Shown here one piece after another: positions 21,730 through 33,105 of a stretch of DNA of 64,000 nucleotides (its first letter is position 1; each line of letters opens with the position of its first letter). The position numbers were made by a program, and so were the translations under genes. Source of the stretch: Tetracentron sinense (taxonomy: Eukaryota; Streptophyta; Magnoliopsida; Trochodendrales; Trochodendraceae); NCBI GenBank assembly GCA_015143295.1, contig CM026551.1, forward strand, positions 11,552,499 to 11,616,498, given 5' to 3'. The notes below the pieces were generated by a model, which saw only the letters and a list, made by a program, of their open reading frames with translations, was not told where the DNA came from and searched no databases.

Positions 21730-24604
21730 TCATATATTAGCCTGGTGGTCGGAGCTAGTTCTTGGAGAAACCCTGCTCCGGCGTTTCGAGTGGCGGTGGT
21801 GGTTTCCGCCAAACTTCAACCTCCCGCTGTCTTTAAACCGCCGTTTCTCCGATTGGATAATCATGCACTCCGGAGGCGGAACAGGGTACCTCAGTGTATC
21901 ATAGCAATAGGAGTAGTACATGTACTTCTGCCGGAACTTTCGCATGCCCATTCGCCGTTCAGGCGTCACCACAGCATAGTCTGCACTCTCCAATTCGGCG
22001 TCCTTTTCGGAGCAACCGGCAGCCGGAACCTGCTGAATCGGGTCGACGGCACAGCCTTGGAGGACAAGGTCGGAAAATTCGGAAATGAAGGGGGCATACT
22101 TGTAATTCACTTTGTATTTGCCTCCGGAAGTGGCCCAGTTGGAAGCATCCCAAATGGTGGCGTATAATGACATGGGCTTCGATGGGTAGTCGCCACCCAT
22201 TGCTTCGCTCCTCACCACCTCTCGGATCGGAACCTCGTCGATGTAAAAGCTGGATTAAGATAAATTTCAAATAAATCACCATGAGGGGATGCATTTTTAG
22301 GAATTTCATTAATGACTCTTAATCATCTCTATAGTTGTTTAAAAAAAAAATTAAAATTTTTTTTTCTAAAAACCAGGTGAGTGAATCCTAGGGTTGATGA
22401 ATCTTAACCACAGTTAATGGGGGTGTCTTTGGCATCCAAATTATCTACGGTGATAACCGGATTTTTCAAATCCGGTTATCGCCCCTAGAGGTCACCACGT
22501 GTCTCCTTTGACACCCCTTAACCGTGGGTAAGGTTCACCTAACCCTAGGGTTCACCCACCCATTTTTGTTTTTTTTTTTAAATTTTAAAATAAGAATTAA
22601 TATTTTTTATAAAAAAACAAAAATGGGTGGGTGAACCCTAGGGATGGGTGAACCTTACCCACGGTTAAGGGCTGTCAAAGGAGACACGTGGTGACCTCTA
22701 GGGGTGATAACCGGATTTGCCCAATCCGGTTATCACCGTACAGGATTTTGACTCTGGTGTATAAAGGGACACGTGGAAGTGCTTTAGTGGCGTAACCGGA
22801 TTACGACCGGAGAGAATCACGAGTCTTTCATTAGGACAAATAAGATGTACAACACACCTCAAGATTTAAATATTCTTTCTAAGAAACTAAATCCTCTATG
22901 TTGATAACCGGATTTGCCAAATCCGGTTATCACCTCTGAGGTTGCCATGTATCCCTTTTGACACCTCTTAACTCAAGTTAAGATTATTCACCCACTCTTA
23001 GGGTTCACCCTCCCATCCTTTGGTTTTTAGAAAAAAAATATTAATTCTTTTTTAATCATGGATGGGTGGGTGAATATAACCACAGTTATAGGGTGTCAAA
23101 AAGGGACACGAGGCTACCTCAAGGGGTGACACAGGATTTGGCTTCTTTTTTTAACCACGCATAATTTTTTTCACAAAATCAAGTGAGTACATCTTAAGGG
23201 TAGATGAATCTTAACCACAGTTAAAAGATGTAAAAAGGGATGCATGACAACCTTAGGAGCATAACCGGACTCCCACAAGCCCGATTTTTACCGTAGAGGA
23301 TTTCATTCCCAGCCACCTCTTCTTGCAGGCAAAAGAGTTCGACCCGTTTGTGCCTAAAACCAAACATGGGGCCCACCATTGTTTTAGGCACAAACGGGCG
23401 AACTCCTTGCAGAGGCCTTGGGGCCTTAGGTTGTCTCTGGCGAAGCCAGAAATGGCTCCAAGGCCCCTTGCAGAAGGTCAGTACGCAGAATTCAAACCCA
23501 AGAAAGATCGTGATATATAGGTCCGGCTCGGGCAAGTTTCAAAATCATTGAATCCTCAGATCCAAACCGTTGAATTTTGCTTACAAAGTCTCTTCTCTAG
23601 CTTGACAGTGCAGGATCCAAGGCAGGAAAACCGAAAACTGAAAACCTACGAGTCATCATAATAAAGTAGCTCGCAAAGCATGAAAATTTTAGGACCCCAT
23701 TCTATGAATTATGTTCTCTCTCTTTCGCTTTTCTAGGTCAAAGACTTACGATTAGAGGGCAAGCGTAGCACGCAAAGATTAACACTTGGGATTAAATTTT
23801 TCAGAAAAAATAAATAAAAAGAAAAACAGAAAACAGAGATATAAAAGCTTACATGATGTTGTCAGCAGTCCAGAGGATGCTATAACGATGGAAATCTCTG
23901 GTGGGATCGAACCAGAGGTGATACCTCTCTTCCCTTCCTCGGCTTGTGCTTCCGTTTCCGTACACGTTTGTCTGAAACCTCCATTCTTTTCCATGAATAT
24001 TCCCCAGAAACTCAAAATCCAACTCGTCGTGGCTCTTCTCGAATATATCTCCGTTTGATGTCTGAATCAAACATATTATCAATATTGGGTCGTTCTATCT
24101 CTGACGGAAAGCCAATCCAAAATCCATAGGCATGGATTCCTTTAAATTATTTCAAATTTTAATCACCAAACCAAAAAATTATCAATTTAGCAATTCGTTA
24201 ACGGCGTTACTTACGTAGAAGGCAACAACAATACCGGCCGTGTAATCAGATGGCAGTTTGATGTTAGCACTGAAGAATCCATGGAGGTAAAGATCAGACG
24301 AGATGAAACCAGACCCTGATGAAAGATAACGGCAAAGAGTAAACAAACAGTAAAGAAAAAGATAACGAAACCCTGATTCTAGAATAAGCCCATAGATAGA
24401 TATATTTATACCTGTGGAACGGTCGAGGCTGAGACGGACGTTTTTCCCGTCAGGTGAACGGAGGAGATTTCCGTCACCGAAGAGAGGAGAGTAACCTTCG
24501 TCGAATGAAATCGTAGTAACGTTAAAAGCTGCGTCTGCAACGCAAGAGAGAAAGAGAAGGAGAGAGAAAATAAACGTTTTAGAGAGAGAATATAAACGAT
24601 CCAT
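21730..24604 (-). CDS. XTH: Xyloglucan endotransglucosylase/hydrolase, group III (XTH27/28-like)
   Basis: Four exons on the minus strand: 24604-24412, 24315-24215, 24061-23853 and 22249-21730 (TGA). All junctions are GT-AG and the total is 1023 nt, 340 residues. The enzyme cuts and rejoins or hydrolyses xyloglucan in the cell wall (GH16). Residues 1-25 look like a signal peptide (FIFSLLLFLSCVADA). The catalytic motif HDELDFEFLGN lies at 109-119 with nucleophile E111 and acid/base E115, followed by the conserved YGNGST (132-137). The C-terminal XET_C part has Cys at 234, 247, 283 and 296 within YCYDTLRYPVPPPEC (282-296). The order, the SGFIS start of exon 2, and the basic tail after GRLKFGG match Arabidopsis XTH27/28-type proteins, in which hydrolase activity is prominent (family knowledge). 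No lesion was seen, so the gene appears intact. Confidence 0.93.
22446..22740. mobile_element. Foldback MITE with nested GATAACCGGATT hairpins
   Basis: The two arms (about 22446-22572 and 22614-22740) are near-perfect inverted repeats around an AT-rich centre. Pairs include ACCACGTGTCTCCTTTGACA with TGTCAAAGGAGACACGTGGT, and CGTGGGTAAGGTTCACC with its complement. Each outer end is itself a hairpin, GATAACCGGATT facing AATCCGGTTATC. No coding content. Confidence 0.75.
22902..23143. mobile_element. Second, diverged foldback element of the same family
   Basis: It starts with the GATAACCGGATT / AATCCGGTTATC hairpin and has the same order of blocks (CCCTTTTGACACC, TTAAGATTA, AGGGTTCACCC). It then returns as GGGTGGGTGAATATAACC, GTGTCAAAAAGGGACAC and GGGGTGACACAGGATTTGG. 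The outer right hairpin is lost. Confidence 0.6.
23336..23405. repeat. Perfect-stem hairpin in XTH intron 3
   Basis: CCCGTTTGTGCCTAAAAC on the left pairs with GTTTTAGGCACAAACGGG on the right around a loop of roughly 20 bases (ending GGGGCCCACCATT). GTTCG and CGAAC extend the stem with one mismatch. Confidence 0.7.
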
Positions 24605-24760
24605 TTTCCCTTACTTTTCCTCTATCCTCCCTCTCTTTCTTTCTCTCCAACTATCTATGTATATATTTTTGTGTTCAGAGATACCTTTAAACGAAAGGAG
24701 AGAGATTTACCAAAAAAAAAAAAAAAAAAACGAAAGGAGAGAGAGAGAGGGAGACGATTA
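24605..24760 (-). promoter_or_regulatory. 5' UTR and proximal promoter region of XTH
   Basis: Upstream of the ATG on the minus strand is a purine/CT-rich leader (GGAGGGAGGATAGAGGAAAA) and a TATATA-containing segment near 24655-24668. Farther up are poly-A and GAGA runs (24714-24752). The transcription start is not known. Confidence 0.4.
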
Positions 24761-24869
24761 TCTCTCTCTTCGATTTCCATGGTATTGTTTTAAGATGGAC
24801 CAGTATAAAAGAACCCTTGTTGTTTTATCAAATTACGGGAGTGCCACCAGTGAGATTAATGCCTATTAG

Positions 24870-25290
24870 AAAGAGTTTAATTATGGATGTCCCAACTTCT
24901 TAGATTTCTCTTAATTTTCTCATCTCCCATGGGTTTTTAAATATAAAATTTTGGACATAAGTGTCCTTGTATTGTTTTGATATTTACCAAAAGGACTTTG
25001 CTATTAAGAAGTCCGACCCTACCTCAAATTTTAGAATTTCAGTAAAAAGAAAAGATAGATGTTTTCTTAAATAAATATTGAATAAAATTGTTGAATTGCT
25101 TTTTCTATGAATAGTATGAAAATGTTTATAATTTGGAGAGTAAGGCTAAGCACTCTTCATTGACTATTAAGCGTTGTTTAAATTTTTTAGGGAATTATCA
25201 TTTCCTGCTTTACTTAAAGACGTTTAAGCCTGTTTACATTTTATGGATTTTGTGGTAAAATTGGATACGTTTTGCAAATTGAATGAAAAA
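24870..25290. other. Intergenic, nothing recognised
   Basis: AT-rich sequence upstream of XTH without coding similarity. Confidence 0.35.
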
Positions 25291-25406
25291 TTATGACCTC
25301 TTTTTTAAAGAATTGAAAGTGATGGCTAACTCCTCTCATTAGGATGTTTATGACCTCTTTTTTAAAGAATTGAAAGTGATGGCTAACTCCTCTCATTAGG
25401 ATGTTT
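25291..25406. repeat. Exact 57-bp tandem duplication
   Basis: The block beginning ATGACCTCTTTTTTAAAGAA and ending CATTAGGATGTTT occurs twice in a row (starts 25293 and 25350) with no difference seen. Confidence 0.9.
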
Positions 25407-25917
25407 GACTAAGGTGTTTGACCGGATTACCCATAATTATCAGGGTGAGAAGAATAGTTGGAGTTTGGTATTTTCTTAATCACAAAGATTAATGAATTGA
25501 AGAAAGATTAATGAAATAAAGGGAGATGTGGAGGGGCATTTTGGTAGTATGCTGAGATTTGGAGACCTTTGGGGGAAATCCATTCCTCGGCTCTTAAAAC
25601 GGTATAAAGTGGAAAGTTTCTTTGTTTTTGGGATATGCTAGCCTTCTTTTAATGAAAGATAATAACACTTTGTTTTATCGATAAAGATCGTATGTTTCAA
25701 ATGAGGTGATGCTAGCATTACCCTTGTTTTGGTGAAACCGCGTCCAAGAGTAAGTCCGAGAGTAACGGCGGCGTGAACAAGGACACGCTGTAATTATGAT
25801 CACCCCTAGTTTTCCTTCTAATTCTATCTAGATTACTCGCAGCGAGTCGAAATCCTTTACAAAGATCTCTACACGGATTGCTTTGTAAACTCTGCATTTT
25901 TGGAGCCAAATCATCTC

Positions 25918-26036
25918 CGGTGATAACCGGATTTGGCAAATCCGGTTATCACCCCTAGAGGTCACCACGTTTCTCCTTTTGACACCCCTTAACCGTGGGT
26001 AAGGTTCACCGAACCCTAGGGTTCATCCACCCACGT
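25918..26036. repeat. Half copy of the GATAACCGGATT foldback element
   Basis: It starts CGGTGATAACCGGATTTGGC and the facing AATCCGGTTATC, then ACCACGTTTCTCCTTTTGAC, ACCGTGGGTAAGGTTCACC and GGGTTCATCCACCCACG, as in the left arm of 22446-22740. The right arm is absent. Confidence 0.65.
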
Positions 26037-26149
26037 ACTCGATTACCTTTTTGAAAACACAAATGTTTTTTTTGAAAAATGATTTTTTCAGCGTGAGCGA
26101 TCTGCTGGGGGCAAAACGCAACGCGGCCTTGCTTTGCATTAATCTATTT

Positions 26150-27310
26150 CAACAACCCTTAAATGTAGTTAAGATTCACTGACGACTAAGGTTCATCCGT
26201 CTACTCTTGGTTTTTTTAAATATTAACCTTAGGTTAACTAACTTAAATTACAGTTAACACTCACGCTTATAAGTTGCCCGGGCCACTCCATCCCGACCAG
26301 AGGACTACCTGACCAGAGGAATACCTGACCGGGGTTTTAATGTCCCACCTTACCTTAAAAAAGGAAGTAGCTGAGCCGAAGGAGCTCTCACAAATAGAAT
26401 TTGAGTACCACAGAGAAAAGCTAGTTGGATAAACAAGACGGGGATCACAAAATGCCGGAGTTTGTTGGGTGCGCTAGCGCGTCGTGTTCCCTTTAACACC
26501 CACTAACTGTAGTTAAGATTCACTTACCCCCTAGGGTTCACCCATCTATCCCTTTTTTTTAGATTTAAAAAAAAAAAAATTAGCCTTGAGTTGACTAACC
26601 TAAACCCCAAATTAATGTGCATGCCTACAAGTTGCCCCATGTCCTCTATAACACCTACTAACTGTGGTTAAGATACTCTCGCCCCTAGGGTTCATCCATG
26701 AAATTTTATAAAAATCTTTGGTTGACTAACTTAAACCACTGTTAATGCGGTGCCTATAGGTGCCAAGTGTTCCATTTAACACCTACTAACTGTGGTTAAG
26801 ATTCATTCACCCCTAGGGCTCATCCATTTACCCTTATTTTTAGAAAAAAAAATAATCTTGGGTTGACTAACCTAAACCACGATTAATCCCCACGCCTATA
26901 AATTGTCATATGTCCCTTTAACGCTTATTAACTGTGGTTAAGATTCACTCACCCTTATGCTATGTTTGGTTGCCGAGAAAATAGGTGAAAATATGAAAAA
27001 GAAAAGAAAATTTTATATTTTTAATACAATTCTTAACTGTGTTTTGTCTAATTTTCTTTTCTTTTCCATGTTTTCACTAATTTTCTCAGCAACCAAACAT
27101 AGGTAGGGTTCATCGACCTTCTGTTTTAAAAAAATAATCTTAAGTTAACTAACCTAAACCATAGTTAACCTATAGGTTGTCATGTGACCCTTTTAACACT
27201 CATTAACTGTGGTTAAAATTCATTCACTCCAAGATTCATCTATCTACCCTTGGTTTTAGGAAAAAAATAATATTTAAGTAAATAATCCTTAACCAAGGTT
27301 TAAAGAGATT
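26150..27310. repeat. Array of about six GTTAAGATTCACTCACCC repeats
   Basis: Units of roughly 130-150 bp start near 26160, 26495, 26650, 26775, 26925 and 27195. Each runs TTAACACC(T), AACTGTGGTTAAGATTCA, CCTAGGGTTCATCC, TTTTTAG plus an A-run, then GTTGACTAACCTAAACCA. One unit is split by the MITE at 26958-27102. The units are diverged from one another. No coding content. Confidence 0.7.
26958..27102. mobile_element. MITE with TIR CTATGTTTGGTTGCCGAGAA, copy 2
   Basis: GCTATGTTTGGTTGCCGAGA on the left pairs with TCTCAGCAACCAAACATAGG on the right. The interior shares GTTTTGTCTAATTTTCTTTT-type sequence with the 10672 copy. It splits a repeat unit between CACTCACCCTT and TAGGGTTCAT, which marks the insertion site. 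Confidence 0.75.
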
Positions 27311-28204
27311 AAAATGAAAATTAGGTCGGAACACGGACGCGTAATGAATCAGCCCCTTTTTTGTTCATGTTCATGGGAAGTGTTTTAAAACACTTTCCTT
27401 TTTCAATGAAGTTTCAGGCTTTCAGCCCCCTCTCTCACACGCCACTCACACGCTTTTCTTAAGCACAAGCCACAAATGCTTTCATCACATATCTTTCTCT
27501 CTCTCACGTCGAGGTCGAACCAAATCAGGTCAAGACTGCCATGATATAAAAAATAAATTAATAATTTTTTCTAGAACAAGTCATGAATTTGAAGATTCTC
27601 TGTATATTTATCACCAAATTCAATTTTTTTTAGAATGAATTAGAATCCTCCATTTGAAATAAAATTATGGGCTAACTTTCTCATCCATTTTTTTCCACAA
27701 ATTTTTTTTTTTGTTAGCAAACATTAGAAAACTTTATTTTCATTTACTTTTCTTTTCCACGCATAAGGGTTTTGTTCCTCCTTTCAACTACCTTATTCTT
27801 CTCTCATGCGAGTCTAGCATTGTATAGTATTCAACTATGCCATAATCCCGTAGATACTTGGTAAGTGACCTTAAATTGCGTTCTAATTAATCATATTTGT
27901 AATAATACTCATATTTCGTATTAGATCTCACAACTTATATTTTCATATTGGATTGATTCTTCTAATTTTCCATGCAATTACATTATACAACGATAATGAG
28001 AGAAATCATCCAAAGAAAATAAATATATCCCCTATCCTTTGAAAGTGCAGAAAATTAATAGACCACGTCGGTATATATGGATCACTTCTAAAAACTTTAT
28101 ACTCATGTTACCTTCTTTTTAAATTGCTTAGTCTTTCCGTTAATGCAATCATAGTATGTCTCCATATAAATAAAACTAGAGGTCTCAAAATCTCCTTTAC
28201 TAAA
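27311..28204. other. Intergenic, nothing recognised
   Basis: AT-rich with CT-rich patches (27420-27520). No coding similarity was seen. Confidence 0.35.
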
Positions 28205-29331
28205 CTTTATATTAGGGTGGTTAACTATCCTTTTTTATCCGTTTCCGTATCCATTTCCCCGGATTTTTATCCGAATAAGTATCCGACGGATCGGATTCGG
28301 ATAACCCATGCTTCTATCCGTTTATATACGGATCGGATATGGTAATTATCCGTATCCGGTTATGATACATATAAACCTGATATACCTTTAATGTCCTTAC
28401 TATGTTTTAAAACTATAATTGACATCAGTGTAATTTTATTAGTTTACAAGGTTACAAAAGTCATTTGGCTTTTATATATAACCAACCTTAAAGATCTAAA
28501 CCCTAAACCATTCCTTACAACTTTTGGCCGCCTCTCCTCTCTTCTCCTCTCCTCACATTCTTAAGATCCAAACCCTAAATCATTAACAAAGAAATATGGA
28601 AGTGAAAGAGATCAGTGGAAGTGAAAGAGATGAGTTTGGAGGTGTAGAGAGAAGCGGTGAAGACGACAGCAGCATGAAGAGGAGAGAGAAATCGAAGAGG
28701 AAGATGAGATAACAGAACTTGTAGGTCAAGAGGAGGGTCCATTCGTGGTGGGTTTGAGGATTTGAGAGAGACTGGTTTTCGATTTGAGTGAAGAGGGAGT
28801 GGACAAGGGTGACAAAGGAGAGGGCGAGATCTGCTTCAGTGGATTCGAGGAGAGATCAAGAGGGGCGATCAGAGTCGGCCAGGGAGGAGAGAGATGGAGA
28901 AGAAGAGAGGATAAGGCATGAATGCGAGCTTGGATGCGAGATTAGGATTTGGAAATAGGATTTAGGTTATAACAAGACCAATATGAGGTTTTTATTCGAA
29001 TCCCTAGTTTTTTTTTCATGTTGTAAACACTGGATCTAGATTTTTTTAGGGTTTGTCTGCCAATTTGAATACAATCAAATTCATTTTTTCGAAACCATAA
29101 TTTTTTAGGGTTTTTATTCGAACCCCTAATTTCTCCTTCAAATAATTCATTCGGACATCAATAAGTCGAATTCGGATTCGAATATCCAATTATATAATCA
29201 GACGAATTCGGATATTAGAATTTGCTATCCGTCGGATATCGGAGCAGATACGGATACGGATAGTAGGTAAAATTAATCGGAGCGGATACAGAGATAGCAC
29301 TATCCGCTCCGTTGATAGCCCTACTTTATAT
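28205..29331. mobile_element. Non-autonomous hAT element with 8-bp target duplication
   Basis: The element 28213-29323 begins TAGGGTGGTTAACTATCC and ends GTTGATAGCCCTA. It is flanked by CTTTATAT at 28205-28212 and again at 29324-29331, an exact 8-bp target-site duplication as made by hAT transposases. Subterminal regions carry repeated GGATACGGAT / ATCCGTATCC motifs in both orientations, as hAT transposases need. The interior (28500-29000) is purine-rich with one short frame starting at 28596, and no transposase was recognised. Confidence 0.85.
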
Positions 29332-29340
29332 CCTTAATGT

Positions 29341-30005
29341 TAGGGTTGTGCTACGCGCACACCAACATTTACTGATCATACCCCAAAGTTAAAAATTATG
29401 ACTGCACACTACTCTAATCTCCTCGGAGGCCAAATTTCTTCAAATCTCCTCTCCGACTGACCTTGAGAACCAGCATCATCTCTTAGATAATTTCAAACAA
29501 ATCTCTTTATTCCAAAAAAAGAAAAAACACAAAAAAAAATAGAGGATGGAAGGAGATTAACCTTCACCATATCTGACTATTTTTCAGAGACATGCAGATT
29601 TAAAGAGTCTAAAACATTCGTCTCAAAATCCCAGTTTTCAACTCTTCTTTACCTCAGTTTCAATGATTCCAAACAAACCCTTCTTATTGTTTCACCTTTT
29701 GTCGCCTCCCTTCATTGCTCCAAATTCTCCATTAAAAGTGGGTGTGGTATTTTTAGTTTGGTAAGAGGAGAGAGGAAGATTTTCGGCGTCTTTGGCCAGA
29801 TAGTAGAGGAAGATCTGAACCAGAGTTTCTCTTGCTCGTGTTATCTAAATCAGGATGAAGAAAGAGATTTGGACACGGTACCAAGTTTTGGTCGGAGAGG
29901 AGAGAGGAAGAAGATGCGTTTTTGTTTGATATGGTGTGCAATCGGTATATTTTTTAACTTTGGGGTATAATCAGTAAATGCTAGTGTGCGCGTAGCACCA
30001 CCCTA
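29341..30005. mobile_element. Long-TIR non-autonomous DNA element (665 bp)
   Basis: The left end TAGGGTTGTGCTACGCGCAC continues with ACCAACATTTACTGATCATA and CCCCAAAGTTAAAAA. The right end is the inverted counterpart (AACTTTGGGGTATAATCAGT, then GTGCGCGTAGCACCACCCTA), so the TIRs are about 55 bp. If the ends are taken as GGGTTG and CACCC, a TA dinucleotide flanks both sides. It starts 10 bp after the hAT target duplication. The superfamily is not settled (Mutator-like or mariner-like). Confidence 0.7.
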
Positions 30006-30477
30006 ATTTTATTACGTGTCTAAATTTCTGTCCCACGACATTCAAAAATCTTCATTCAATAGACATTTAAAAAAAAAAGTTCCAGTATGGTCACACACAT
30101 GCAATGATAAGAGACTAGGCATGCACAAGATTTAAGTTCAACTTAATTACAACGCCTACACTTAAAAATATAAATTTTCAATTAGAATATGCTCCTCATA
30201 GTGATATAAATAGATTAAGTATTTATTGCATTGAATTACTATTTTAGCTTAAGTAGGGCATAATATAAAAAGTTAGAATATTGGCAATGAATCAGGCCCT
30301 ATTTGGTTGCACTTCCGTTTTATTTTTATGTTTTAATAAACAAAATTTTAGTCTAAACATATTTGGTAAACATGTTTCTAAGTTTTGTTTTAAAAAATTA
30401 ATAACTAAATTTTTTTAAATAAAAGTAACAGGAAATTTTATTTTCCTTGTTTTGGAAATAAAAAACATAAAGTGTCA

Positions 30478-30798
30478 CACAACTACCAAAACCACTCACT
30501 AGTCACTACTACAACCACCACCCACCACACCACCGCCACCACTACTCAACGCCACCACGCTACCACTCCACCACTACCACCCACCACCACAAAACCCACC
30601 CACCAAACCACAACCACACCACCACCACTACCACCCACCTCCCACCACCACCACCCACCACCCACCTCCCACCACCACCACCCACCACCCCCACAACCAA
30701 ACCACCACCACCACCACCACTCTACCACAATACCATAAGACAAAGCGGAAAGGCAACATAAGAAAACTCACGCACTCACACACACACACACACACACC
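30478..30798. repeat. (CCA)n-rich low-complexity tract followed by (CA)n
   Basis: From about 30500 to 30728 the sequence is almost only CCA/CAC triplets and ACC variants. Then (CA)n runs at 30776-30798. Open frames rich in Pro, Thr and His (plus strand) or Trp, Gly and Val (minus strand) here are products of the repeat, not genes. Confidence 0.85.
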
Positions 30799-30854
30799 AC
30801 CAAACACACATAACCCAAAGAAGCTTCACCCAAGCACAACTTGGTTATAAGCAA

Positions 30855-31640
30855 GGTTTGAAATTTCGTTTAAATTTCACAATATTTCGTGAAATTTCAG
30901 TTTCGAATAACCCTCAGATATCGAAATGAGTGTAATTTTGGAAGAGACGATTTCAGACGAAATTTCGATATATTGAGATTTTGGCCGAAATCTCATAACT
31001 TTTTTTTTAAGCGATTTTTTCTTGTATTTTTTTGTATATAGTATTAAATATATTTTTATATATTTAAAATTTAAAATACATAATTTACTAGTATTTTACG
31101 ATATTATACTTTCTAAACTATAGTTTATAAAGTATTTATGAATAGTATATTATTATACTTTATAACGAGTATATAAACTATACATGAATAGTATATTATT
31201 ATACTTTGTATTTAAAAAAAATATATATTTAGAAAATAATATACTTAGAATATTTTGAGAATATCCTATTCGGATCCATGAAAAATAAAAAAAAATTCAG
31301 TAAAAAATATATAAATTAGGTATTTTGAATAAAGTATTTTAAATTACGTATAAATATAGTAAGATACTAGTAGGTATGTTATTATATTTTTCAGTGATTT
31401 TTTTATAAAGTATAATATAGTAATATAGTAGTAAATTACGTATTTTAAATTTTAAATATATTTAATATCATATACAAAAATATATTAAAGAATATGAAAA
31501 AAAATCATTGAATAATAATTTAAAAAAAATCAAATTTTGTTTGGGAAATTTCGAAATATTTAGACAAAATTTCGGATCAGATTTTAGAATAATATTTTAT
31601 TATTAAATGAGGTTTCGATGAGAAATAGTGAGAATTCCGA
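30855..31640. repeat. GGTTTGAAATTTCG repeat, copy 1
   Basis: It begins AGGTTTGAAATTTCGTTTAA and has repeated AAATTTCG / CGAAATTTC phrases near both ends (for example 31540-31620), with a very AT-rich core. A second copy starts the same way at 45692, inside the PMK intron. Confidence 0.5.
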
Positions 31641-31654
31641 AATCTTTCCAAATT

Positions 31655-32165
31655 TTAAATCTTTATTATAAGTCGTGGATATCCAGAAGCCCCCAATTAG
31701 ACAAGTGACGTGCCCGACTTTTTTTATCAAAATAAAACTTACGACAGGACCGACTGAGCCGGTGCAATGTAGGGTAGTATTTGACGTATCCATGCGCTGC
31801 CAAACTCAGCGGACACGTGGAAATTTCGTTATTGTTAGCCAAGTCTGAGTCCGACACGTATTCATGTGCTTAGATCACAAGTACTCAACTTCGACTAATG
31901 AGAATTGTTCGCGTAAGATAAGGACGACGGAGAAGGCTGCTCGCAACCAACATTTAAATTGGCCTGTGAGCTCCACCAAGTTGATGAAAATGAAGTACAC
32001 ATAAACAAAAGAAGATGGAGACTTTCTCCCAATCCTTAATTGGATTTAAATTTAATTTAATTTGTTATTATTTGTTTTTTGTTATTTTTTTTCGGATGTT
32101 CCAAATCTTTAATCCGCAGTTGGTAATTGAACAGCTGCTCTCGTACCTAATAACTATCATCTCAC
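31655..32165 (-). repeat. Inverted copy of the 34-41 kb duplicated module
   Basis: Read on the minus strand it matches units A and B in order: ATTACCAACTGCGGATTAAA, TTTTCATCAACTTGGTGGAG, GGTTGCGAGCAGCCTTCTCC, GTCCTTATCTTACG, CCGACACG, then CACGTGTCCGCTGAGTTTGG and CAAATACTACCCTACATTGC. It lacks both the Pack-MULE of unit A and the Harbinger of unit B. Confidence 0.8.
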
Positions 32166-32727
32166 CAAATAGATATTAACTATGAATTAAAGATCATATT
32201 TTGGCATAATTGAGAGAGAGCATATTTGACTTTTTATATACTTGACACGTGTTTAAGTCCTTGGCACTTTATGAGTTAAATCAGATTAATCTTTTAAGGG
32301 TTAATAAATTTTAATTACAGTTAATAAAGATTAAAAGGAATACGTGTTGATATGTGAGTGTGATTGAAATCTTTCCTTCCATTACGATTGTCTGTGATAT
32401 GTTCTCACCTTCTTACACATGTAAATGAGGACATCTCTAAGCAATCTGCATGCACGAGTTAAGAGCGAACAAAATTGTCAACTCTGTAATCTAATGGCGA
32501 TGCTAACTGAGTGAACCTGTTCAGTTATATTGGATGGAGTTGACACCTGTGTCAACATGAGCGTTTAGGGCTATCAATCGGTTAGACGGAGCTGGGACCA
32601 AGTTTGGTCATGCCCCTTTTTTAATGAGCTTAATATATGCATGCCCGAGCACTCCTTTTTTAGTCAAGTCGGGTTGAGCTTTATTATTAATAGGGTTGGG
32701 CTCGTCTCACACATTCTTTATCCAATA

Positions 32728-32758
<31 letters not shown>

Positions 32759-33105
32759 GAATAAATATTTAGGAACTTTGATTGAATTTTGTCATTATTA
32801 ACAAATTACCCATGTACTTATATTTTTCTTTTGCCTTTTTGGAAGGTTTTTTTTTTTTTGTCTTTACTATTATAAAGAAAATGAGAGTAACAATGAAATG
32901 ATTATAAATATAACTTCTATCTTTTATTCTCTTGTTTCTTCAATTATAATAAGGGATGTGTAATATTAGGTATACTTTCATTTTCATCCATTTTTATTTT
33001 ATGAGCAATAAGACAAAAATAATATGTAGACACATTTTTGTCTTCTTATTTAAAAAAAAAAAAAAAAAATTTGATAAGAAGAAATATAGATATAACACTC
33101 CCAAA
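32166..33105. other. Intergenic, (TA)n tract, nothing else recognised
   Basis: Contains a (TA)n run at about 32731-32759 and poly-T / poly-A tracts. No coding similarity. Confidence 0.4.

Larger units (their letters stand above)
22250..23852 (-). other. Intron 3 of XTH (1.6 kb) with foldback elements
   Basis: The donor GTAAGC (23852) and acceptor AATCCAG (to 22250) fit the reading frame. Introns 1 (24411-24316) and 2 (24214-24062) are short, while this one carries the foldback element at 22446-22740, a relative at 22902-23143 and a hairpin at 23336-23405. Confidence 0.85.

Noticed and set aside
21745..22309. Open frames overlapping XTH exon 4 on the plus strand and in another minus frame
   Set aside because: Shadows of the XTH coding exon; no independent similarity.
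25540..25700. Possible LINE 3' end (TTTAATGAAAG...ATCGATAAAG)
   Set aside because: Resembles the tail of the LINE at 8.6 kb only weakly and has no coding remnant or A-tail; not listed as a feature.
30472..30743. Open frames on both strands rich in Pro/Thr/His or Trp/Gly/Val
   Set aside because: Products of the (CCA)n low-complexity tract; no gene features.
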